A DNA stretch of 5,785 nucleotides from contig JAPHUJ010000146.1 of assembly GCA_026193735.1 (NCBI GenBank), positions 1 to 5,785 on the forward strand. The letters are read 5' to 3'. The notes beneath the pieces were generated by a model that was not told the origin of the DNA, did no database searches, and worked only from the letters and a program-made list of their open reading frames with translations. This DNA is from Sulfurovum sp. GTDB lineage: Bacteria > Campylobacterota > Campylobacteria > Campylobacterales > Sulfurovaceae. The position numbers were made by a program, and so were the translations under genes. Below are positions 1 to 5,320 of this stretch, one piece after another (within the stretch, counting starts at the first letter, position 1; the number at the start of each line of letters is the position of its first letter).

Positions 1-321
1 AGTTTAAACTTAGGAAGATTTGATCTGCTCGTAAGCATAGGTACCCTTCAAAGCCCAAGTATCAACTTCAAGCCATTCTTTATGTCTTTGGTACAGAACT
101 ATCTGGAAAAAAATGCTGCCATCATCTTAGGTTTTCCAAACAGCAGATGGGTAGGGGGTGAGATGATCTATGGAGCCAAAGCACCCAATTATGCCATGTC
201 TGAAATGTCGCTACTTTTTAACGATGTCATCTTTTGTAAAAAATACCTGCAACAACATAAATACAGGGTGACACTTACAGGAAAGCAGTATATATTTCTT
301 ACTGCGACCAAGATTCTTTAA
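1..321 (+). CDS. Probable class I SAM-dependent methyltransferase, C-terminal part (5'-truncated)
   Basis: The reading frame is open from the first base of the window to the TAA at 319-321, giving 106 visible residues, so the gene starts upstream. The first in-frame ATG (82) is internal. The visible part resembles the second half of a Rossmann-fold methyltransferase. Residues 7-19 (FDLLVSIGTLQSP) look like the strand-4 region after the SAM site, residues 39-50 (AAIILGFPNSRW) like strand 5, and the end (VTLTGKQYIFLTATKI) like the antiparallel last two strands, which often end in a 'YIFLTA' pattern. The SAM-binding glycine loop would lie outside the window, so neither catalysis nor substrate can be judged. 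It is followed 50 bp later by the heme c gene on the same strand and could be co-transcribed with it. The assignment rests on fold pattern, not on a diagnostic motif. Confidence 0.55.
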   Translation, partial: SLNLGRFDLLVSIGTLQSPSINFKPFFMSLVQNYLEKNAAIILGFPNSRWVGGEMIYGAKAPNYAMSEMSLLFNDVIFCKKYLQQHKYRVTLTGKQYIFLTATKIL

Positions 322-371
322 GGTAATCAAGTCATAATTTGAAAAAATAAAAAATATAATTAAGGATGATT

Positions 372-953
372 ATGAAACTCAACATACTTTTACTTACGAC
401 ACTACTAAGCACAACTCTAATACTGGCAATAGATACAAATACTACTACCTCACGTGAGATGTCAGTCAAACAAGAGGGTGTAAAATACATCAAATTGTTA
501 GGTGGTACACTTAAAAGTGAACTACAAACGTATATGAAAGCTGACAAAACCGGTCTTTCTGCCATGGGTTTTTGTACTGCAAAAGCAGACGAGATCACAA
601 AAGAAGTCAACAAAAAACTTCCGGCATATGCATCTGTAAGGCGTACAGCACTTAAAACTAGAAATGAAAATAATCTTCCAGATGCACTTGATATAAAAGT
701 GATAAATGACTATAAAGCAAGTATTGCAGCTAACACATTTATGCCTACTGACATCAAAGTAGTCCAAGAGGGCACTACAACAAGAGTCTATAAACCATTA
801 GTAACACAGAATGTCTGTTTAAAATGTCATGGAACTAATATAAGTAAAGAGATTCAAGGTGAGATCACGGCAAACTACCCAAAAGATAAGGCAGTAGGGT
901 TTAAAGAAGGTTCACTCAGAGGTATCATAGTTTCTGAGATAAAAAAGTACTAA
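372..953 (+). CDS. Secreted Tll0287-like (DUF3365) protein with one c-type heme site
   Basis: A 193-residue exported protein. Residues 1-18 form a signal peptide (MKLNILLLTTLLSTTLILA, cleavage near Ala), so it should act in the periplasm, where cytochrome c maturation attaches heme. The family signature runs throughout: GFC near residues 66-68, VRRTALKTRNENNLPDA near 89-105, the heme motif CLKCH at 149-153, and the C-terminal YP-x-D-x-A-x-GF-x-x-G-x-x-RG pattern near 169-184. In this family the domain is found alone or as the sensor part of kinases and GGDEF proteins, and is thought to be a redox or small-ligand sensor. Here it stands alone with no output domain. ATG 372 is preferred over ATG 366 because the AAGGA ribosome site (362-366) would overlap the latter. 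It lies upstream of the H-NOX gene, separated by 227 bp. Family call is firm; physiological role is unknown. Confidence 0.88.
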   Translation: MKLNILLLTTLLSTTLILAIDTNTTTSREMSVKQEGVKYIKLLGGTLKSELQTYMKADKTGLSAMGFCTAKADEITKEVNKKLPAYASVRRTALKTRNENNLPDALDIKVINDYKASIAANTFMPTDIKVVQEGTTTRVYKPLVTQNVCLKCHGTNISKEIQGEITANYPKDKAVGFKEGSLRGIIVSEIKKY

Positions 954-1180
954 AAACATCCACGAAACATAGGATATAATATTATGAATTTCTAGATAAA
1001 TGAGGAAAATTGCTTTTATTATAAATAATATACTATATTACTAATGTTACCTAAATACACAATATTTTCAAGAATAATACTTTGACGTAGTAATTAGCAT
1101 TTATATCGTAAAGGCACTAAAAAATATTGTTATAGTAAAGAAATTGGTTATATCTACTTTTAGAAGAATGGGGAAGAAAG
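954..1180. other. AT-rich intergenic region upstream of the H-NOX operon
   Basis: No coding region of credible size and no hairpin-plus-T-run terminator is visible. It contains a consensus TATAAT (975-980) with no gene close downstream, a perfect 7-bp dyad with one central base (TAATATA-C-TATATTA, 1026-1040), a TAATGTTACCTAAATA stretch (1042-1057) resembling part of the repeats at 4260-4281, and the likely H-NOX promoter near 1128-1136. Confidence 0.6.
1128..1136 (+). promoter_or_regulatory. Candidate extended -10 promoter of the H-NOX operon
   Basis: TG (1128-1129), one base, then TATAGT (1131-1136) forms an extended -10 element. There is no recognisable -35, as is common for housekeeping promoters in Campylobacterota. 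Transcription would begin near 1143, leaving a leader of about 38 bases before ATG 1181 that includes the purine-rich ribosome site GGGGAAG (1170-1176). AT-rich DNA gives such matches often, so this is a candidate only. Confidence 0.35.
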
Positions 1181-1744
1181 ATGCGTGGGTTAATGTTCAA
1201 CTATCTTCTTGAGTATATTGAGTCTCGGCATGGTTATGGTGTTGTCGATGCTATTATAGAAGAATCTGAGCTCGACAATGATGGCTCTTATGCTGATGGT
1301 GGCATGTACAAAGATGCGGACTTCATAAAACTTATTGCGACAACATCTGAGACTTTAAAAATACCTACTATTCAGTTTTTGGAATCCTTTGGCAAACAAA
1401 CTTTCAGTCCCCTATATAAAAAATTCATGACGATCTATGATCATGATGTCTACAAGCAAAATACGATCTCCAGTGCCTTTGACTTTATTGTCATGCTAAA
1501 TACTATACACTATAAAGAGGTTACGAAACTCTATCCTGACAGTATCTTTCCACATTTTGATATTATAAATCGTAATGATTCTACACTCGAAGTCATCTAT
1601 CGTTCGAAGAGACATCTTCCTTTTCTTGCAAAAGGCCTGCTAGAAGGGTGTATAGCGTATTTTGATGAAGTACTTATCGTGGAAATACAAAATGATTCAA
1701 AAGAAAAAAATACACACTTCATCATCCGAAAAGAGCGAGCATGA
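1181..1744 (+). CDS. H-NOX (heme NO-binding) sensor protein
   Basis: A 187-residue cytosolic heme sensor, full length for the stand-alone family. Diagnostic features are the MRG start with an N-terminal helix, the proximal heme ligand His110 in TIHYKEVTKLYPD, a probable conserved Pro124, and the YxSxR heme-propionate motif as YRSKR (140-144), followed by the typical GLLEG (152-156). Aligned by eye to Thermoanaerobacter H-NOX, the O2-stabilising Trp9, Asn74 and Tyr140 are replaced by Leu9, Thr74 and Leu149. A non-polar distal pocket favours NO over O2. In related bacteria such proteins regulate a neighbouring kinase or c-di-GMP enzyme through NO-dependent change at the heme. Here the stop overlaps the start of the PAS-GGDEF-EAL gene by 4 bp (ATGA), indicating translational coupling and a partner relationship. 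Start supported by GGGGAAG just upstream. Confidence 0.93.
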   Translation: MRGLMFNYLLEYIESRHGYGVVDAIIEESELDNDGSYADGGMYKDADFIKLIATTSETLKIPTIQFLESFGKQTFSPLYKKFMTIYDHDVYKQNTISSAFDFIVMLNTIHYKEVTKLYPDSIFPHFDIINRNDSTLEVIYRSKRHLPFLAKGLLEGCIAYFDEVLIVEIQNDSKEKNTHFIIRKERA

Positions 1745-3549
1745 ATACCGAATTAGCTTTGCTCCATAAACGACTTGAGAGGGAACAAACTGCACGTCGT
1801 CAAGCAGATACATTATTGGAGCAAAAAAGTCTTCAATTATGGGAAACAAGCCGCCAGCTTCAACTTAGTCTGGATGAAAAGAGCAAGGAACTCCAATCAC
1901 TCAATACTCAATTATCGATATCGTTACAAGACACTTCAGAAGAACTGGACGACAATCTAAGTCTGCTCAATGAATACAAGAAGGCGATCGATCATAGTAC
2001 GATCGTTTCTATGACGGACAAAGACGGGATCATCATTTATGCAAATGATGCTTTTTGCAAAATTTCCGGGTACACGAGAGAAGAGCTGATTGGTCAAAAC
2101 CACAATATTATCCGCCATCCTGACAATCCTTCCAAGATCTATGAAAATATGTGGAGAATATTGCTTAGAAAAAAACCGTGGCATAGTGTAATTAAAAATA
2201 TGTCAAAAGAAGGGAAAAGCTATTACGTCGATACGACGATCACTCCAATTCTAGATAAAGAGGGGAAGCTCAAAAAGTTTCTGGCACTACGTTACAATAT
2301 AACCAATGCAATAGAACAGGAGCAACGCATAAATCGACAGCTTACTGACCGTCTGACTGGTTTTCCTAATCGTACAAAACTGATCGAGGATCTTGAAAGC
2401 AGAAAATATGAAGCCATCACTATTTTGAACATTGACGCATTTCAGGAGATTAACGATCTTTACGGTCATACAATAGGTGATGAGCTCCTCAAAAACTTCA
2501 CCCTCTATCTCGCTCAGAATCTCAATGAAAAAAATTGTACTCTTTACAAGCTTCCGGCCGACGAGTTTGTCATTGCATCCATGGATTCTTTGGATATAAT
2601 AACCTACAAGAAAGCCATTAGTGATTTAATAAAAAAATTTGATAGATATCTCTTCCATATTAATGGCAATGAAATACACGTGAGTATTACAGGTGGTATG
2701 AGTATCAGAGACAATGATACAAACATGTTTGGCAATGCAGATATCGCTTTAAAAAAGGCGAAACTTGAAAAAGTCCCTTTTGTCATTTTTGACAAAACGA
2801 TGCAAGAGAAAGAGCGTTATGCCAATAACCAAGCAATGTTGAAATCACTAAAAGATGCTATAGCAAACGACCGTATCATTCCTTATTTTCAGCCTATCTT
2901 TTCTAACACGACAATGAAGATCGAAAAATATGAAACATTGATACGTATGGTAGACGATAAAGGCAAAATTATTTCGCCCTTTTTCTTTCTCGAAATTGCC
3001 AAAAAATCCAGAATTTATCGTCAGTTGACCAAAATAATGGTAGAAAAATCATTTGCAAAATTCAAAGATAAAAATATCGAATTTTCAATCAACCTTTCTA
3101 TTGAAGATATTGTCGATTCAAGTATGTGTACATATATTTTTCAAAAACTTGAAAGCTTTTCACTGCCAAAAAACATAATTTTTGAAATTACCGAATCAGA
3201 GGGAATTGATAACTACAATATCATTAAAGAGTTTATAGCAGAAGTGAAAACATATGGCGCACAGATCGCCATCGATGACTTCGGTTCCGGGTATTCAAAT
3301 TTCATGCATTTACTTGAGCTCAAAGTTGATTATATTAAGATCGATGGTTCCATTATCAAAAATATTATTGAGGACAGAAACTCACAGATCTTAACTAAAG
3401 CCATTTTCACCGTAGCAAAAGAACTCAACATAAAGGTAATCGCAGAGTATGTCAGTACAGAGGCCATTTTAAATGCTGTAAAGGCTATAGGTGTGGATCA
3501 TTCACAAGGATTTTATCTTGGTGAACCTTTACCAGATATCATTGAGTAA
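1741..3549 (+). CDS. Coiled coil-PAS-GGDEF(degenerate)-EAL cyclic-di-GMP phosphodiesterase, H-NOX partner
   Basis: A 602-residue cytosolic protein with no membrane segment. Residues 1-75 are a charged coiled coil (LEREQTARRQADTLLEQKS), similar to N-termini of many PAS signalling proteins and a plausible H-NOX docking and dimer region. Residues 78-190 are an Aer-like PAS (ANDAFCKISGYTREELIG, RHPDNP at 125-130, MW at 137-138). Residues 200-360 are a GGDEF domain whose signature is PADEF (272-276), with no RxxD inhibitory site before it. The nucleotide-pocket segment NIDAFQEINDLYGHTIGDELL (230-250) is well kept, so GTP may bind as an activator without cyclase activity. Residues 365-600 are an EAL domain with the catalytic set visible: Glu398 (ETLIR), Asn451, Glu485, Asp512-Asp513 (DDFGSGYS), Lys533, Asp535, Glu569 and Gln589-Gly590. 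Hydrolysis of c-di-GMP to pGpG is the expected activity. Coupled to H-NOX by start/stop overlap, so NO would tune c-di-GMP level; the direction is unknown. Confidence 0.93.
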   Translation: MNTELALLHKRLEREQTARRQADTLLEQKSLQLWETSRQLQLSLDEKSKELQSLNTQLSISLQDTSEELDDNLSLLNEYKKAIDHSTIVSMTDKDGIIIYANDAFCKISGYTREELIGQNHNIIRHPDNPSKIYENMWRILLRKKPWHSVIKNMSKEGKSYYVDTTITPILDKEGKLKKFLALRYNITNAIEQEQRINRQLTDRLTGFPNRTKLIEDLESRKYEAITILNIDAFQEINDLYGHTIGDELLKNFTLYLAQNLNEKNCTLYKLPADEFVIASMDSLDIITYKKAISDLIKKFDRYLFHINGNEIHVSITGGMSIRDNDTNMFGNADIALKKAKLEKVPFVIFDKTMQEKERYANNQAMLKSLKDAIANDRIIPYFQPIFSNTTMKIEKYETLIRMVDDKGKIISPFFFLEIAKKSRIYRQLTKIMVEKSFAKFKDKNIEFSINLSIEDIVDSSMCTYIFQKLESFSLPKNIIFEITESEGIDNYNIIKEFIAEVKTYGAQIAIDDFGSGYSNFMHLLELKVDYIKIDGSIIKNIIEDRNSQILTKAIFTVAKELNIKVIAEYVSTEAILNAVKAIGVDHSQGFYLGEPLPDIIE

Positions 3550-3557
3550 GATATTAA

Positions 3558-3575
3558 TTTTCCATCAAAGGAAAA
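3558..3575 (+). promoter_or_regulatory. Small hairpin covering the ribosome site of the microprotein remnant
   Basis: TTTTCC (3558-3563) and GGAAAA (3570-3575) can pair around the loop ATCAAA. The right arm contains the Shine-Dalgarno AAAGGA of the ORF starting at 3579. The stem has only two G-C pairs and no T-run follows, so it is a weak structure and not a terminator. Confidence 0.2.
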
Positions 3576-3578
3576 ATA

Positions 3579-3709
3579 ATGAAAAAACCACTACTGACAG
3601 CAATAAATATGGGGACTGGAAAAAGCAGGAGTAAAAGACCATTGTTTTGGCTGAAATACTGATGGGTATAATAAACTTATGTATTGTTATCATTATGTTA
3701 AATATGTAA
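3579..3709 (+). pseudogene. Decayed copy of a single-span membrane microprotein
   Basis: ATG 3579 has a good ribosome site (AAAGGA, 3567-3572) 29 bp after the phosphodiesterase stop, but its frame ends after 27 codons at TGA 3660-3662. Shifting by one base at the GGGG run (3611-3614) restores DW, and that frame then hits TAA at 3632-3634 before KTIVLA, IINL and IV. The reconstructed series matches the intact 40-residue protein at 4324-4446: shared N10, D13 and W14 with no gap before Trp, then KTIVLA, IINL and IV, about 19 identities over 40 positions. This is best read as a paralog broken by one frameshift and one stop. It may once have been the third gene of the H-NOX operon. The alternative is a real 27-residue peptide, for which I see no support beyond its ribosome site. 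Confidence 0.55.
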
Positions 3710-3781
3710 AGAAGAGTATTTGTATTAAATACCCTTTAGAAAACGTCTATAGTTCAATAGATTAAGTAGATACTTCGGCGG

Positions 3782-4150
3782 TTATCTCTTGCCGCCACCA
3801 CCTTTACCACCGCCACTGCCTTTCATTCCACCACCTTTATTTCCACTTCCTTGACCTTTTCCTGACATGTTCCCTTGGCCTTCACCTTGACCATTGTCAG
3901 ACATATTTCCTTGACCTTTGCCCTGTCCATTTCCTGACATACTTCCTTTCCCCTGTCCGTTACCCTTAGTATTCTGGTACTTATATTGGTGCTCATATTG
4001 ATGTTTGTATAGCTTCTTTCCACCGCCAGTTCCATTTTGTAATTTTTGTTGTATTTGAAGTTGTGTTTGTGTCTGTATAGCTTCCACAGCAAATACTGAA
4101 GGAGAAGTTAAAAATGCCAATGTACCCAATGTTAATAATGTTTTTTTCAT
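3782..4150 (-). CDS. Secreted Gly/Lys/Gln-rich repeat protein, function unknown
   Basis: A 122-residue protein with a clear signal peptide (MKKTLLTLGTLAFLTSPSVFA, cleavage after Ala21). Three low-complexity blocks follow: a Gln-rich stretch (QTQTQLQIQQKLQ, 26-38), a Tyr/His/Gln/Lys stretch (YKHQYEHQYKYQ, 48-59), and a Gly-rich tail (63-122) containing imperfect 12-residue repeats of the type GNGQGKGQGNMS, ending in GGG/K runs. The mature protein has no cysteine and few acidic residues, so it is strongly basic and probably disordered. The start at 4150 is chosen over the in-frame ATG at 4204 because it gives the signal peptide and has AAAGGA upstream (4157-4162 on this strand). I recognise no family. 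The composition resembles surface or matrix proteins, or polyanion binders, but that is only a suggestion. It is transcribed against the neighbouring small genes and divergently from the one at 4324. Confidence 0.75.
   Translation of the reverse strand: MKKTLLTLGTLAFLTSPSVFAVEAIQTQTQLQIQQKLQNGTGGGKKLYKHQYEHQYKYQNTKGNGQGKGSMSGNGQGKGQGNMSDNGQGEGQGNMSGKGQGSGNKGGGMKGSGGGKGGGGKR
3839..3964 (-). repeat. In-frame tandem repeats, 36-bp unit, in the Gly-rich gene
   Basis: Codons 63-104 of the secreted protein are built from about three and a half units. There is a 10-residue first unit (GNGQGKGSMS), two full 12-residue units (GNGQGKGQGNMS and DNGQGEGQGNMS, 3863-3934) and a partial one (GKGQGSGN). The units are not identical at DNA level, so this is an older array, but such arrays can change length by slippage without breaking the frame. 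Confidence 0.8.
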
Positions 4151-4179
4151 GTAAATCCTTTTTTTGTTTTTGTACTTAA

Positions 4180-4185
4180 AGTATA
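4180..4185 (-). promoter_or_regulatory. Candidate -10 box of the Gly-rich protein gene
   Basis: On the minus strand TATACT lies 30 bp upstream of the ribosome-site/start region. No standard -35 is present at 16-18 bp, but the two TTCACA (minus-strand) direct repeats sit where a -35 would be, which would fit an activator-dependent promoter. Confidence 0.35.
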
Positions 4186-4194
4186 GATTAAAAG

Positions 4195-4211
4195 TGTGAA
4201 TCATATGTGAA
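4195..4211 (+). promoter_or_regulatory. Direct repeat TGTGAA-N5-TGTGAA, candidate regulator site
   Basis: TGTGAA occurs at 4195-4200 and 4206-4211, a spacing of exactly 11 bp, just upstream of the minus-strand -10 box. Two half-sites in the same orientation one helical turn apart is the usual layout for OmpR/PhoB-type response regulators. No such regulator gene is in the window. Confidence 0.35.
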
Positions 4212-4259
4212 AACTATCTTCATCATTGCTCCTCAATAAAAAAGATCCAATCAATTAAT

Positions 4260-4281
4260 AAATGTTACATAAATGTGACAT
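4260..4281 (+). repeat. Tandem 11-bp direct repeat overlapping a -35 region
   Basis: AAATGTTACAT (4260-4270) is followed immediately by AAATGTGACAT (4271-4281), 10 of 11 bases identical. The second copy contains the GTGACA used as -35 of the 4324 gene. The half-site core TGTGAC resembles the TGTGAA pair at 4195-4211, with the same 11-bp period and orientation. It also recalls a Pho-box layout, but the bases differ from the E. coli consensus. Confidence 0.5.
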
Positions 4282-4304
4282 CCATAATGCTATATTGTTA
4301 TATC
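4275..4304 (+). promoter_or_regulatory. Promoter of the membrane microprotein gene
   Basis: GTGACA (4275-4280), an 18-bp spacer and TATATC (4299-4304) with an extended TG at 4296-4297. Transcription would start near 4311, giving a leader of only about 13 bases that still includes the purine-rich ribosome site AGAAGAG (4311-4317). Confidence 0.5.
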
Positions 4305-4323
4305 AAAAAAAGAAGAGAAAAAA

Positions 4324-4446
4324 ATGAGAAAAATACTACCAAAATTCATGAATCTAAGTGATTGGAATAAAGAAGATAAAACCATTGTGCTAGCTGTGGT
4401 AATCTTGAGTATCATAAACCTTTCCATTGTTATGCTCACTAAGTAA
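4324..4446 (+). CDS. 40-residue single-span membrane microprotein, unknown family
   Basis: ATG 4324 to TAA 4444-4446 encodes 40 residues, too short for most gene callers. The N-terminal half is polar and basic with an aromatic anchor (MRKILPKFMNLSDWNKEDK). Residues 20-38 are one hydrophobic helix (TIVLAVVILSIINLSIVML) ending in TK. By the positive-inside rule the N-terminus should face the cytoplasm. Support for reality is a good ribosome site, a plausible promoter with an 11-bp direct repeat, and a decayed relative at 3579-3709 that shares N-DW-KTIVLA-IINL-IV, showing the sequence was conserved as protein. No cysteine or catalytic residue is present, so a regulatory or structural role at the membrane is more likely than enzymatic, but I do not recognise the family. 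Confidence 0.65.
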   Translation: MRKILPKFMNLSDWNKEDKTIVLAVVILSIINLSIVMLTK

Positions 4447-4497
4447 AGCATAGACGATCATAATATGAATTCTTGATATAAAAAAGCTGAAAATGAC

Positions 4498-4659
4498 ATG
4501 AGAAATAAGAGATGTGATTGTGGTGCTGAAGTCACAAAAGGAAGCAGGGCATGTTATAGGTGTGGAGATGACCACACTTTCATGGGAAAAATGAAACTTA
4601 TGATATTAACGTCAATATTTGTAATGATTTCCATAATCTGGCTATACCTAAATAGATAA
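4498..4659 (+). CDS. 53-residue zinc-ribbon protein with C-terminal membrane anchor
   Basis: ATG 4498 to TAA 4657-4659. Residues 6-23 form a compact zinc-ribbon-like knuckle pair, CDCG and CYRCG, with Cys6, Cys8, Cys19 and Cys22. The first knuckle is CxC instead of the usual CxxC. His26 (DDH) could also ligate metal. Residues 32-50 form one hydrophobic helix (MKLMILTSIFVMISIIWLY), followed by LNR, so the ribbon should face the cytoplasm. The gene lies 51 bp after the 40-residue microprotein and is probably in the same transcript. No strong Shine-Dalgarno is seen, and an upstream in-frame TGA at 4474-4476 with no other start codon fixes ATG 4498. Zinc-ribbon plus single-helix proteins are common small proteins of unknown role. 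Real gene likely, function unknown. Confidence 0.68.
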   Translation: MRNKRCDCGAEVTKGSRACYRCGDDHTFMGKMKLMILTSIFVMISIIWLYLNR

Positions 4660-4702
4660 GCTTTCCTCTAAATTGCTTAGATACAACTACATATTAATGA
4701 CT

Positions 4703-5320
4703 CTATTGCCTTGTTTCCAGCTGTTTATCGTGTAATTTTGATAGTACTAAAAGTGATACAATCCCTCCAAACAATGCATATCCCATGTCTGACTGTGTAT
4801 CCCAGATATATCCTTGCGTACCAAGAAATGCTTCAGCATCTTCTCCTACAGCAAGAGCTACCCACCATTCTACAAGTTCATAAAAAGCAGAAAATGCCAA
4901 AATGATGCTCAAAATGATATAGTTTAACCATATTTTTGCACCTTGTACGATCTTCTTACGTATCAAAATTTCTCTTGCAAGTATGGCAGGTATAAAACCT
5001 TGTGCAAAATGGCCTACTTTATCATAGTTGTTTCTACTCTGTTCAAAAACCTCTTTTATCCAATCAAAGAATGGTACTTCTGCATACGTATAATGACCAC
5101 CCACCATCAAAATAATCATATGAATTAAGATAAGAGTATAAAGCAGGGGGGTCAATGGAAACTTTTTGTGTGTAAGAGCCAAAATCAATAATCCTATAAA
5201 TACCGGCATTACTTCTAAAAACCATGTAAATGGATCTTTAGGTAATACTGCAGACCATACAAAAACCGGAACGAAGAGGGATAACCATAGATACTTCATG
5301 TTATTAAAAAAATAACCCAT
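4703..5320 (-). CDS. yjdF: DUF2238 / YjdF-family inner membrane protein
   Basis: A 205-residue polytopic membrane protein, about the length of E. coli YjdF. Hydrophobic segments lie near residues 9-26, 34-50, 57-74, 105-119, 131-158 and 179-196. Family signatures are strong: GGHYTYAEVPFFDW (74-87), RNNYDKVGHFAQGF (96-109), YELVEWW (147-153) and GTQGYIWDTQSDM (167-179), which place conserved His, Asp, Glu and Trp residues near the membrane face. The biochemical role of the family is not established. ATG 5320 is taken as the start because it directly abuts the TAA of lptA and has GGAT upstream. The in-frame ATG at 5299, at the first helix, lacks a ribosome site but cannot be excluded. Translation is probably coupled to lptA. 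Symbol is by similarity to E. coli YjdF. Confidence 0.9.
   Translation of the reverse strand: MGYFFNNMKYLWLSLFVPVFVWSAVLPKDPFTWFLEVMPVFIGLLILALTHKKFPLTPLLYTLILIHMIILMVGGHYTYAEVPFFDWIKEVFEQSRNNYDKVGHFAQGFIPAILAREILIRKKIVQGAKIWLNYIILSIILAFSAFYELVEWWVALAVGEDAEAFLGTQGYIWDTQSDMGYALFGGIVSLLVLSKLHDKQLETRQ

Noticed and set aside
355..360. TATAAT as the promoter of the heme c gene
   Set aside because: It would place the transcript start near 367, after the Shine-Dalgarno at 362-366, leaving no ribosome site for ATG 372. It is more likely chance in AT-rich DNA.
332..767. Minus-strand ORFs antisense to the heme c gene
   Set aside because: Shadow frames of a well-supported gene with no family resemblance and no ribosome sites.
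1044..1085. 13-codon ORF upstream of H-NOX as a leader peptide
   Set aside because: No ribosome site and no attenuator-like codon run or hairpin.
1082..1107. TTGACG ... TATATC as a promoter for H-NOX
   Set aside because: The spacer is only 14 bp, too short for a normal sigma-70 promoter; the extended -10 at 1128-1136 fits better.
3611..3614. G run as a phase-variable switch turning the microprotein on and off
   Set aside because: Four or five G are too few for typical slippage switching, and the restored frame still meets TAA at 3632.
3716..3732. GTATTT/AAATAC hairpin as a terminator for the Gly-rich gene
   Set aside because: The stem is 6 bp with one G-C pair and no clean T-run on the minus strand; too weak to annotate.
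4151..4204. 18-residue N-terminal extension of the Gly-rich protein
   Set aside because: It would bury the signal peptide and lacks a ribosome site; ATG 4150 has AAAGGA and a typical MKKTLL start.
4657..4679. TAAGC/GCTTA inverted repeat between the convergent genes as a bidirectional terminator
   Set aside because: Only 5 bp with a 13-base loop and no T-run on either strand.
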